In this document: positions 16,612 through 24,722 of the stretch, in pieces
Numbering within the stretch: the stretch's first letter is position 1
How the letters are laid out: each line of letters opens with the position of its first letter
Source of the DNA: Streptomyces sp. Sge12
GTDB taxonomy: Bacteria > Actinomycetota > Actinomycetes > Streptomycetales > Streptomycetaceae
Direction: 5' to 3'
DNA length: 64,000 nucleotides
Assembly (NCBI RefSeq): GCF_002080455.1
Contig: NZ_CP020555.1
Location: 3,583,501-3,647,500, forward strand
Made by a program: the position numbers and the translations under genes
Notes under the pieces: generated by a model
Databases searched by the model: none
The model's input: the letters and a program-made list of their open reading frames with translations, nothing else
What the model was told of the DNA's origin: nothing

Positions 16612-17294
16612 AGGACTCCCGCCTGGAGGACTCCCGCCGCCTTCAGGTGCGGCATGAGGGCCGCCGGCTTCAGCCCGGCGGCCCTCGCCGCGTCCAGGGC
16701 CCGCTGGAGGTCCGCGGCCAGCGTCGGCGTGAAGTGCAGCAGGACGATGTCCCCGGCCGCCAGCCGCGGCGTGGGCGGGGTCCCGCCCCACGTGGTGAAG
16801 TCGTGCGTCCAGGTGATCAGCGCCTTCACCCCGCACGCCTTGGCCGCGAGCCGCACCTCGTCGTTCACGGCCCCGTAGGGCGGCCGCAGCAGCTTCGGGG
16901 TCCGTCCGAAGGCGGCGTGGAGCTGTTCCCCGGCGCCGCACACCTCGGCGTCCTTGCCGGCGGCGTCGAGCGTCGTGAGGTCCGGGTGGTTGACGGTGTG
17001 GTTCTCGACGCTCGCCCGTCCCTCCTCCGTGAGCCGGGTGAAGTACCCGGTGTCGTACGAGGTCGCCCCCGGCAGCAGGAAGAGCGCGGCCGGCACCCGC
17101 TTCTCCAGCAGGATCCGGGCCGCCGCCGGATCGTGGGTCCAGCCGTCGTCGACGGTGATGAAGACGACCTTCTCCCGGGTCGGCACGTGCGACACGACGG
17201 GCGGCAGCCCGGCCTTCGCCTGAGCGGACCCGGCGGCCCCGAGGACGAGCGACAACGACGCGAGCGCGGCGACAAGCACGCGGGATCTCCCCAT
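16608..17294 (-). CDS. Secreted polysaccharide deacetylase (CE4 family)
   Basis: This encodes 228 residues. The N-terminus (MGRSRVLVAALASLSLVLGA) is a signal peptide, so the enzyme acts outside the cell or in the wall. The NodB-type CE4 core is visible: VVFITVDDGWTHDP holds the catalytic and metal Asp pair, SVENHTVNHPDL gives HxxxH, and LLRPPYGAVND is motif 3. It probably removes acetyl groups from peptidoglycan or chitin-like glycans. The C-terminus contains a short duplication from a repeated GGAGGACTCCCGCC near 16615-16640. The start at 17294 is preferred to one 9 nt earlier. Confidence 0.88.
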   Translation of the reverse strand: MGRSRVLVAALASLSLVLGAAGSAQAKAGLPPVVSHVPTREKVVFITVDDGWTHDPAAARILLEKRVPAALFLLPGATSYDTGYFTRLTEEGRASVENHTVNHPDLTTLDAAGKDAEVCGAGEQLHAAFGRTPKLLRPPYGAVNDEVRLAAKACGVKALITWTHDFTTWGGTPPTPRLAAGDIVLLHFTPTLAADLQRALDAARAAGLKPAALMPHLKAAGVLQAGVL

Positions 17295-17451
17295 GCCGCA
17301 CACTTTGGTCTAGACCAACTCGCGGGTCAACCCTCTTACCCCAAGCGGAAGTTGCCACCCCGCACCCCGGCGCCCGTATGGGTGAATGCACACGGAATGT
17401 CGGTGGGCGCGGCTACGCTCCGAAAGCGTGAGCCCCCAGAGGGAGGAAGCT

Positions 17452-18036
17452 ATGACCGTGATACAGCACGAGCCCACGATCGCCGAAGCCGCCGATCGTC
17501 TCTCCAAGGAGCTTCCCGGACACCGAGTGGAGATTCTCCAGGGGAGGCTCACCGCGACACCACCCGCGGACGGGTCACACGCACTGTCGCTGAGCTGGCT
17601 CATCGAAAAGTTCTACGACGCCGGCGCCCGCAAGGCGGGGCTGAGATACGTCCAGGGGATCGGCCTCTGGCTGCCGACCGGATCCGACGACTACGCGATC
17701 CCGGATTTCGCGCTCGTCGAGGCCGACTTCCGCGACCACAGGGTCCAGAAGAACTGCTACGCGGCCGACGTCTTCCGCCTGGTCGTCGAAGTGACCTCGT
17801 CGAACTGGTCCGACGACATCGGCGTCAAGGTCGACAGCTACGCGAAGGCCGACATCCCCGTGTACGTCATCGCCGACCGCCACCACGACGAGGCCGTCCT
17901 CTGCTGCGACCCCCGCAACGGCACGTACCGCCTGCGCAGGACCTACAAGCGAGGCGAGTCCATCCCCCTGCCCCCCTCCATCGGGGTCTCCGTCGAGCTC
18001 CCGGTGGACCTCCTCCTCGACGGCGACGAGGCCTGA
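17452..18036 (+). CDS. Uma2 family endonuclease-like protein
   Basis: This encodes 194 residues of the Uma2 (DUF820) family, a restriction-endonuclease-fold group much expanded in Streptomyces. The active-site elements are YAIPDFALVEADF (Asp), RLVVEVTSSNWSDDIGVKVD (E-x-T/S and a following Lys) and YAKADIPVYVIAD. The ATG has GGGAGGAAG 5 nt upstream. The role of the family is not settled; no restriction or transposon genes are adjacent. A perfect hairpin separates it from rtcB. Confidence 0.85.
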   Translation: MTVIQHEPTIAEAADRLSKELPGHRVEILQGRLTATPPADGSHALSLSWLIEKFYDAGARKAGLRYVQGIGLWLPTGSDDYAIPDFALVEADFRDHRVQKNCYAADVFRLVVEVTSSNWSDDIGVKVDSYAKADIPVYVIADRHHDEAVLCCDPRNGTYRLRRTYKRGESIPLPPSIGVSVELPVDLLLDGDEA

Positions 18037-18050
18037 AGCCCGACGCGCGT

Positions 18051-18082
18051 GAGCCCGGACCGATCACCACCGGTCCGGGCTC
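18051..18082. terminator. Bidirectional terminator between uma2-like gene and rtcB
   Basis: Perfect 12-bp arms, GAGCCCGGACCG and CGGTCCGGGCTC, flank the loop ATCACCAC. It sits between two convergent genes and can serve both. Confidence 0.85.
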
Positions 18083-18112
18083 CCGCACTCCCCCGACATC
18101 CGCGCGCGGGCC

Positions 18113-19306
18113 TCAGCCCTTGACGCAGATGACCTGCTTGAGCTTGGCCACGACCTGCACCAGGTCGGTCTGCTGGTCGATGACCTGCTCGATGGACTTG
18201 TAGGCACCGGGGATCTCGTCCACGACGCCCGAGTCCTTGCGGCACTCCACGCCCTTGGTCTGCTCCACCAGGTCCCGCGCCGAGAACCGCTTCTTCGCCG
18301 CCGTCCGGCTCATCTTCCGGCCCGCGCCGTGCGAGGCCGAGTTGAAGGACTTCTCGTTGCCGAGGCCCTTCACGATGTACGAGCCCGTACCCATGGACCC
18401 CGGGATGATCCCGTAGTCACCGCTACCTGCCCGGATCGCGCCCTTACGGGTCACCAGCAGGTCCATGCCGTCGTACCGCTCCTCCGCCACGTAGTTGTGG
18501 TGGCAGCTGATCTCACGGTCGAAGGAGACCTTCGCCTTGCGGAACTCCTTGCGGACGACCTCCTTGAACAGGCTCATCATGGCCGCGCGGTTGTACTTCG
18601 CGTACTCCTGGGCCCAGAAGAGGTCGTTGCGGTACGCCGCCATCTCGGGCGTGGCCGCGAGGAAGACCGCGAGGTCCCGGTCGACCAGGTTCTGGTTGTG
18701 GTCGAGCCCCCGGGCCACCTCGATGTGGTGGGCCGCGAGCTCGTTGCCGATGTTCCGGGAGCCGGAGTGCAGCATCAGCCAGACCGAACCCGACTCATCG
18801 AGACAGAATTCGATGAAGTGGTTGCCACTTCCGAGCGTTCCGATCTGCTTCATGGCACGCTCATGACGGAATTTGACCGCATCGGTGAGGTAGTCGAACC
18901 GGCTCCACAGGTCCTCGTACCCCTCCACCGAGAAGCCGTACAGCCGCGACGGGTCCACGGCCTCCTTGTGCAGGCCCACCCCCACCGGGATCGCCCGCTC
19001 GATCTTCGACCGCAGCCCCGACAGGTCCCCCGGCAGGTCGTTCGCCGTCAGGGACGTCTTCACCGCCGACATGCCGCAGCCGATGTCCACGCCCACCGCC
19101 GCCGGGCAGACCGCGTCCTTCATGGCGATCACCGACCCGACGGTGGCCCCCTTGCCGTAGTGGACGTCCGGCATGACGGCCAGGCCCTTGATCCAGGGAA
19201 GGGTGGCGACGTTGCGCAGCTGCTGCATCGCGCCGTCCTCGACCGACGCCGGGTCGGTCCACAACCGGATCGGGACCTTCGCCCCGGGCACCTCTACGTA
19301 CGACAT
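18113..19306 (-). CDS. rtcB: RNA-splicing ligase RtcB
   Basis: This encodes 397 residues, the usual RtcB length. It joins 2',3'-cyclic phosphate (3'-phosphate) and 5'-OH RNA ends using GTP and Mn2+, in RNA repair. Metal and guanylylation residues are present: D75 and C78 in VGVDIGCGMS, H163 in LGSGNHFIEF, H180 in MLHSGSRNIGN, the His pair at 269-270 in ISCHHNYV, and the GMP-accepting H326 in SHGAGRKMSR. No RtcA, archease or RtcR gene is nearby, so partners or an activator are not evident here. The gene is divergent from a DUF3558 lipoprotein. Confidence 0.95.
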   Translation of the reverse strand: MSYVEVPGAKVPIRLWTDPASVEDGAMQQLRNVATLPWIKGLAVMPDVHYGKGATVGSVIAMKDAVCPAAVGVDIGCGMSAVKTSLTANDLPGDLSGLRSKIERAIPVGVGLHKEAVDPSRLYGFSVEGYEDLWSRFDYLTDAVKFRHERAMKQIGTLGSGNHFIEFCLDESGSVWLMLHSGSRNIGNELAAHHIEVARGLDHNQNLVDRDLAVFLAATPEMAAYRNDLFWAQEYAKYNRAAMMSLFKEVVRKEFRKAKVSFDREISCHHNYVAEERYDGMDLLVTRKGAIRAGSGDYGIIPGSMGTGSYIVKGLGNEKSFNSASHGAGRKMSRTAAKKRFSARDLVEQTKGVECRKDSGVVDEIPGAYKSIEQVIDQQTDLVQVVAKLKQVICVKG

Positions 19307-19497
19307 AAGGAATCAATCCCCCGAAAACCACAGAAAAGTCGGAAAGCGCAAAAGCCTCGCTCTTGATCCCAAATACGACAGAGGACCGGCGCCGGCACCA
19401 GCGTGTGCGATAGACATTGTGTCCAGCCGTGCCCGAGTCGCGGCAACGCATTTTCCTGACCGTCGGGGGGCCCGCCGGTCGAAGGGAGCCAGTGGAC

Positions 19498-20340
19498 GTG
19501 CAGCTCAAGGCGGTACGGCGGCGAGTCCTGCCGGGCATCGCGATGCTCACCGCGCTCGCGGCCGGAGCGGCCGGCCTGACCGGGTGCACCGGCGGGAGCG
19601 ACGGCGGGGGCACCAGCGACTCCAAGGCCGGCGGGAGCGCCGCCGCGCCCGCCCAACCGGGGAAGTACCGCAGTCTGCCCGCGCCCTGCAAGGCCGTCGC
19701 CGACAGCAAGAAGCTCAAGGGCCTGCTCCCGGCCGGGGACAGCCTCACCCCGGAGCAGCGCGACCAGATGTACCTCGGCGTCGCGGACGCCTCCTACGAC
19801 GGCGACCGGCACGTCGGCTGCCGCTGGACCGGGCAGAGCCCGGAGGAGACCCGGCTGCTGGCGGTCCGCTTCGAGCGCGTGGTCTCGTACGACCGGTCCG
19901 CCACCAGCGACGACGACAAGGCCAAGCAGGTCTACGTACGCCGGCTCACCGACGCGAAGCTGCCCTTCCCCGGCCCGACCGGGAGCCCGGCCGCGAGCCC
20001 GACCCCGGCGGCCCCCACCCCCGCTCCGCCGGCCTCGCCCGCGCCCGGCTCCGGGGTGCCGTCCTCCCCCGCCGCGAGCCCCTCCGCCCCGGTCGAGCTC
20101 GGATCCCGCGTCCTGGAAGGCCTCGGCAACGACGCCTTCCTGGAGGACAAGCTCAGCCCCGCCGGGGCCAGCGCCGCCCAGTCCCGCACCGTGCGCATTG
20201 TGTTCCGCACCTCGAACGTCATCGTGACCATCGAGTACAGCGTGCAGCCGGCACTGCCCGGAACGGTCCCGCCGAGCACCGAAACCCAGGACAGGGCACG
20301 GCAGTTGGCGCAGGCCCTGGCCGAGCGTTTCAGCGAGTGA
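19498..20340 (+). CDS. DUF3558 family lipoprotein
   Basis: This encodes 280 residues if translation starts at the GTG at 19498, which has GGGAG at a 9-nt distance; a GTG at 19492 is possible but too close. A lipoprotein signal leads to the lipobox LTGC with C30 as the lipidated residue. The DUF3558 domain follows (YRSLPAPCKAVADSKKLKGL, RHVGCRWTGQSPEETRLL) with the family cysteine pair. A Pro/Ala/Ser linker splits the domain. The function of DUF3558 is unknown; the proteins sit on the outer face of the membrane. The next gene is a paralogue, forming a pair. Confidence 0.85.
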   Translation: MQLKAVRRRVLPGIAMLTALAAGAAGLTGCTGGSDGGGTSDSKAGGSAAAPAQPGKYRSLPAPCKAVADSKKLKGLLPAGDSLTPEQRDQMYLGVADASYDGDRHVGCRWTGQSPEETRLLAVRFERVVSYDRSATSDDDKAKQVYVRRLTDAKLPFPGPTGSPAASPTPAAPTPAPPASPAPGSGVPSSPAASPSAPVELGSRVLEGLGNDAFLEDKLSPAGASAAQSRTVRIVFRTSNVIVTIEYSVQPALPGTVPPSTETQDRARQLAQALAERFSE

Positions 20341-20455
20341 ACGGTGCGCGCCGCGCCCGGGGGTGACGGCGCGCACAGCAGTCCACCACCCGGTCGGGCT
20401 ACCGTTGCCCCGGTCCCGCGTCCGAAGAACAACCGACAAACGTACTGAAGGAACC

Positions 20456-21217
20456 ATGCACCGATCAGCCTCGCGCCTCACCCGCGTTCTCGCCTGCGCA
20501 GCCGTCCCGGTGATCCTCACCGTCGCCGGGTGTTCGTCCGACTCGGGCAAGGAGTCGGGCTCGAACGACGGCAAGAAGTCCGGTTCGTCCTCCTCGGCCA
20601 AGCCCAACCCGAAGTCCTCCAAGACCCTGGCGAAGGCGACCTACGCCGCGCTCCCGGACCCGTGCAAGGCGCTCCAGCCGGCGACGATAGACACGCTCGT
20701 CCCGGAGGTGAAGGACAAGAACGGCCTCGCGGCCAAGTCGAACGACCTGAAGAGCCGTGCCGGCTGCTCCTGGAACGGTCTGGACGAGGACGGCCTGAAG
20801 GGCTCGCAGTACCGCTGGCTCTCGCTCTCCTACTCCCGCTCCGACTCGGACGCCACGCTCGGCGACGCCAACAAGCGCGCCGAGGAGCAGTTCAACAAGC
20901 AGGTCGAGACCGCGAAGGCCACCGAGGGCGCGCAGGACCCGAAGGTCGCGGCCGCCGAGGGGATCGGCGAGCAGGCGACGTCGGTCGCCTACACGGTGAA
21001 GAAGGACGTCGACTCCTTCAACACGACGGTCGTGGCGCGCATCCAGAACGTGGTGGTCACGCTCGACTACAACGGTGCCGCGTACGAGGGCGCGGGTGCG
21101 CCGGACCACGCGAAGCTGCTCCAGGACGCGATCACCGCGGCCAAGGAGGCCGTGGCCTCGGTGGACACCGCGAACAAGGCTCCGGCGGAGCAGCCGGCGT
21201 CCCCGCAGCCCCAGTAG
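20456..21217 (+). CDS. DUF3558 family lipoprotein (paralogue)
   Basis: This encodes 253 residues, starting MHRSASRLTRVLACAAVPV with the lipobox VAGC (C26). After a charged Ser/Lys/Gly linker the DUF3558 domain shows YAALPDPCKALQPATIDTL and SRAGCSWNGLDEDGLKGSQY, parallel to the previous gene. The conserved cysteines probably form a disulfide. It may be co-expressed with its upstream neighbour (115-bp gap without a clear terminator). Role unknown; the tandem pair is common in Streptomyces. Confidence 0.85.
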   Translation: MHRSASRLTRVLACAAVPVILTVAGCSSDSGKESGSNDGKKSGSSSSAKPNPKSSKTLAKATYAALPDPCKALQPATIDTLVPEVKDKNGLAAKSNDLKSRAGCSWNGLDEDGLKGSQYRWLSLSYSRSDSDATLGDANKRAEEQFNKQVETAKATEGAQDPKVAAAEGIGEQATSVAYTVKKDVDSFNTTVVARIQNVVVTLDYNGAAYEGAGAPDHAKLLQDAITAAKEAVASVDTANKAPAEQPASPQPQ

Positions 21218-21369
21218 GAGCGGTCGCGGGGCGGGGCCTCCTTGGGCGCTGACATCCGGTCACCCGTACGCTGTGCCTGCTGCAGCTCGGTAAAGGCGCG
21301 GTAAGTGCCCCGCACGCAGCACCAGCACTCTGCGCTCGGTATGTGCTCGACAAGGGGAGGGGATCGCGG

Positions 21370-22749
21370 GTGGCCGCGATGCAACTGACTCGTACGCACC
21401 GGATACTCATAGGCGTCGTGGTCGCGGGCGCCGTGGTCATCGCGGGGATCGGGTTCGCGGGCTCGTACTCCGCGGTGCGTGCCCTCGCCCTGCAGAAGGG
21501 GTTCGGCAGCTTCTCGCTGGTGTTCCCGATCGGTATCGACGCGGGCATCTGTGTCCTGCTCGCGCTGGACCTGCTGCTGACCTGGCTCCGGATCCCCTTC
21601 CCGCTCCTGCGTCAGACGGCCTGGCTGCTGACGGCCGCGACGATCGCCTTCAACGGCGCGGCCTCCTGGCCGGACCCGCTGGGCGTCGGGATGCACGCCG
21701 TGATCCCGATGCTGTTCGTGGTGACGGTGGAGGCCGCCCGGCACGCGGTGGGCCGGATCGCGGACATCACCGCGGACCGGCACATGGAGGGTGTGCGCAT
21801 CACGCGGTGGCTGCTGTCACCGATCCCCACCTTCAAGCTGTGGCGCCGGATGAAGCTGTGGGAGCTGCGCTCCTACGAGCAGGCCGTCGGCATGGAGCAG
21901 GACCGGCTGATCTACCAGGCGCGCCTCCAGGCGCGCTACGGGCGTTCGTGGCGGCGCAAGGCTCCGGTGGAGGCGCTGATGCCGCTGAAGCTGGCGAAGA
22001 TCGGCGTGCCGCTGGCGGAGACCACCCCGGACGCGCTGGCGGCGACGGGCATCGAGCCGGCGGTGCTGCCGCCGGTGGAGCAGCAGAGCCAGCAGCAGGC
22101 CCCCGCCGCCCTGGCGGCCGCGCCCGGGCAGCAGGCCGTACCGCAGGGCGGGCAGGCCGTACCACAGGGCGCGCAGGCCGTACCGCAGGGCGCGCAGGCC
22201 GTACCGCAGGGCGGGCAGCCGGGCGGGCAGCCCCAGGTCCAGGGCGAGCAGCCCCAGGCCCAACAGCCGCAGCAGCAGCCGCAGAACCAGGCCGGCGCCG
22301 CGCAGCACGCCCCGCCGCCGTTCGCGGTGGACCCGACGGCCATGCCCGCGGCCCACAACAGCGCCTGGTTCGCCGCGCCGCTGGCTCCGCAGGCGGCGTA
22401 CGAGGGCGGCTACAACCCCCAGTACGTGGAGGGCCTGGAGCCGACCCCGGTCCTGCCCCCGATGGGCCCGGACGAGGAGCGGCCGACGCAGCAGGAGGCC
22501 CTGATCCCCGCCCAGCGCGAGGAGGACGGCCCCGAGACCCCGGACGAGGCCGAGTTCGCCGAGGCGGCGTACAAGGTGTTCTGCGCGCTGGTCGAGGAGA
22601 CGCAGAACTACCCCTCCGCCGAGGCCCTCGACATAACGCTCTCGGACCGCTTCGGCGTGACGCACCCGCGCAGCGGTTCGCTCCTGCGCCGGATGATCCC
22701 GGCGTTCAGGCAGCAGCACCACAAGGACCGGGAGGCCGAGCCCGCGTAG
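21370..22749 (+). CDS. DUF2637 membrane protein with Gln/Pro-rich tail
   Basis: This encodes 459 residues from the GTG at 21370, chosen because AGGGGAGG lies 9 nt upstream. Four hydrophobic segments occupy residues about 10-125 (ILIGVVVAGAVVIAGIGFAG, FPIGIDAGICVLLALDLLLT, a third near LLTAATIAFNGAASW, and AVIPMLFVVTVEAARHAV), the DUF2637 / SpdB-like domain. A basic cytoplasmic region follows, then a Gln/Pro/Gly linker, then a helical C-terminal domain (AYKVFCALVEETQNYPSAEA). Related domains occur in actinomycete plasmid spread genes and replication initiation-linked proteins, but no plasmid genes are nearby. Function unknown. Confidence 0.85.
   Translation: MAAMQLTRTHRILIGVVVAGAVVIAGIGFAGSYSAVRALALQKGFGSFSLVFPIGIDAGICVLLALDLLLTWLRIPFPLLRQTAWLLTAATIAFNGAASWPDPLGVGMHAVIPMLFVVTVEAARHAVGRIADITADRHMEGVRITRWLLSPIPTFKLWRRMKLWELRSYEQAVGMEQDRLIYQARLQARYGRSWRRKAPVEALMPLKLAKIGVPLAETTPDALAATGIEPAVLPPVEQQSQQQAPAALAAAPGQQAVPQGGQAVPQGAQAVPQGAQAVPQGGQPGGQPQVQGEQPQAQQPQQQPQNQAGAAQHAPPPFAVDPTAMPAAHNSAWFAAPLAPQAAYEGGYNPQYVEGLEPTPVLPPMGPDEERPTQQEALIPAQREEDGPETPDEAEFAEAAYKVFCALVEETQNYPSAEALDITLSDRFGVTHPRSGSLLRRMIPAFRQQHHKDREAEPA
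22132..22215 (+). repeat. 21-bp tandem repeat, four units
   Basis: Four near-identical 21-bp units each encode QAVPQGG or QAVPQGA within the linker of the DUF2637 protein. They keep frame and are a likely site of copy-number change. Confidence 0.9.
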
Positions 22750-22771
22750 CGGCAGGCCGGTACCGGCATGC

Positions 22772-22807
22772 GGAAGGGCCCGCACCCCTCGGGGTGCGGG
22801 CCCTTCC
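22772..22807. terminator. Strong bidirectional terminator before lysS 3' end
   Basis: A 17-bp perfect stem (left arm begins GGAAGGGCCCGC, right arm ends GCGGGCCCTTCC) with a minimal TC/CTCG loop separates the convergent DUF2637 gene and lysS. Confidence 0.92.
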
Positions 22808-22814
22808 ACGTGTC

Positions 22815-24545
22815 TCAGACCGCGAGCAGCTTGCGCACGCGGTCCGCGCCCACCGCCAGCAGCAGCGTGGGCAGGCGCGGCCCGGTCTCGCGGGTCACGA
22901 GGAGCCGGTACAGCAGCGCGAAGAACGTCCGCTGCGCGACCTTGAGTTCGGGCGTCGGCTTGGCGTCGGGCTCCAGCCCGGCCATGACCTTCGGCACGCC
23001 GTAGACGAGCGTGGTCAGCCCGTCCAGGGACCAGTGCGAGTCGAGCCCTTCGAGCAGCAGCCGCAGCGACTCGCGGCCCTCGTCGTCCAGGGACGACAGC
23101 AGCTCGGTGTCGGCCTCCTCGCGCACGAGGGTCCGCTGGTCGGCCGGGACCTGGGTGGTGATCCAGTTCTCGGCACGGTCCAGGCGCGGCCGTACCTCGT
23201 CGAGGGAGGCGAGCGGCTGCGTCGGGTCGAGGTCGGTCAGGATGCGCAGGGTCTGCTCGTCGTGGCCGGCGGTGATGTCGACGACGGAGGCGAGCGTCCG
23301 GTACGGGAGCGGGCGCGGGGTGCGCGGCAGCTCGGCGGCGGCGGTGCGCACGGCACGGGTGTGCGCGGCGGCGTCGGCGGGCAGCACGGAGCCGTCGGCG
23401 ACCTTGGCCTCCAGCTTGTCCCACTCGTCGTAGAGCCGCTGGATCTCCTGGTCGAAGGCGATCTTGAAGGACTGGTTGGGGCGGCGGCGCGCGTACAGCC
23501 AGCGCAGCAGCTGCGGCTCCATGATCTTCAGCGCGTCGGCCGGGGTCGGGACCCCGCCCTTGCTGGAGGACATCTTCGCCATGCCGCTGATGCCGACGAA
23601 CGCGTACATCGGTCCGATCGGCTGCTCGCCGCCGAAGATGTGCACGATCTGGCCGCCGACCTGGAAGGACGAGCCGGGCGAGGAGTGGTCGACGCCGGAG
23701 GGCTCGAAGATCACGCCCTCGAAGGCCCAGCGCATCGGCCAGTCGACCTTCCAGACCAGCTTGCCGCGGTTGAACTCGCTGAGCTTGACCGTCTCGGTGA
23801 ACGCGTCCTCGGTGCAGACGTAGGTCATCTCGGTGGTCTCGTCGTCGTACGAGGTGACCTTGGTGAAGTCCTTGCCGCACTCGCCGCAGTACGGCTTGTA
23901 CGGGAAGTAGCCGCCCTCGCCGGTGCTGCCGTCGTCCTCGGCGGCCGCGCCGGAGCCCTCGGCGGCCTCCAGCTCGGCCTCGTCGGCCTGCTTCTGCTGG
24001 GGCTTCTTGCCGCCCGGCTTCTGCTTGGTGCGGTACTGGTCGAGGACGGCGTCGATGTCGCCGCGGTGCTTCATGGCGTGCAGCACCTGCTCGCGGTACA
24101 CGCCGGAGGTGTACTGCTCGGTCTGGCTGATCGGGTCGTACGTGACGCCCAGCTCGTCCAGGGCGCCGATCAGGGCGGCCTTGAAGTGCTCGGCCCAGCT
24201 GCCGTACGGGGATCCGGCCGGGGCGGGCACCGAGGTCAGCGGACGGCCGATGTACTGGCCGTAGGTCTCCTCGTCCACACCCGGGATGCCCTTGGGCACC
24301 TTGCGGTAGCGGTCGTAGTCGTCCCAGGAGATCAGGTGCCGGACCTCGATGCCCCGGCGGCGGATCTCGTCCGCGACCAGGTGCGGGGTCATGACCTCGC
24401 GGAGGTTGCCCAGGTGGATCGGACCGGAGGGCGAGATGCCGGACGCGACGACGACAGGTTTGCCGGGTGCTCGGCGCTCCGCCTCGGCGATGACCTCGTC
24501 CGCGAAACGGGAGACCCAGTCGGTCTCGGTGCTGCTCTGAGCCAC
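22815..24545 (-). CDS. lysS: Lysyl-tRNA synthetase, class I
   Basis: This encodes 576 residues from the GTG at 24545 (AAGGAC upstream). It is the class I type found in archaea and some bacteria, not the class II enzyme of most bacteria. The nucleotide-binding signatures are GISPSGPIHLGNL (HIGH variant) and MAKMSSSKGG (KMSKS variant). A CxxC pair lies in YCGECGKDF. Between about residues 165 and 205 there is a Lys/Glu/Gly-rich linker (KPGGKKPQQKQADEAELEAA) absent from archaeal enzymes. It charges tRNA-Lys in the cytoplasm. Divergent argS begins 177 bp away. Confidence 0.93.
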   Translation of the reverse strand: MAQSSTETDWVSRFADEVIAEAERRAPGKPVVVASGISPSGPIHLGNLREVMTPHLVADEIRRRGIEVRHLISWDDYDRYRKVPKGIPGVDEETYGQYIGRPLTSVPAPAGSPYGSWAEHFKAALIGALDELGVTYDPISQTEQYTSGVYREQVLHAMKHRGDIDAVLDQYRTKQKPGGKKPQQKQADEAELEAAEGSGAAAEDDGSTGEGGYFPYKPYCGECGKDFTKVTSYDDETTEMTYVCTEDAFTETVKLSEFNRGKLVWKVDWPMRWAFEGVIFEPSGVDHSSPGSSFQVGGQIVHIFGGEQPIGPMYAFVGISGMAKMSSSKGGVPTPADALKIMEPQLLRWLYARRRPNQSFKIAFDQEIQRLYDEWDKLEAKVADGSVLPADAAAHTRAVRTAAAELPRTPRPLPYRTLASVVDITAGHDEQTLRILTDLDPTQPLASLDEVRPRLDRAENWITTQVPADQRTLVREEADTELLSSLDDEGRESLRLLLEGLDSHWSLDGLTTLVYGVPKVMAGLEPDAKPTPELKVAQRTFFALLYRLLVTRETGPRLPTLLLAVGADRVRKLLAV

Positions 24546-24722
24546 GACACGTCCTTCTACTCGAATGCTGCCTTCAGCCATTCTCCCAGACGGATCGGGT
24601 CGCTCCGGGGTTGCTCCGCGGCCCCATATCCAGAAGAACCGGCAGCGGCCGCGTGGGATACTCGGCACTTGTCGGAACAACCAAGTGCACCCATCGGCAC
24701 AACCTCACAGGAACGGCAGCTC

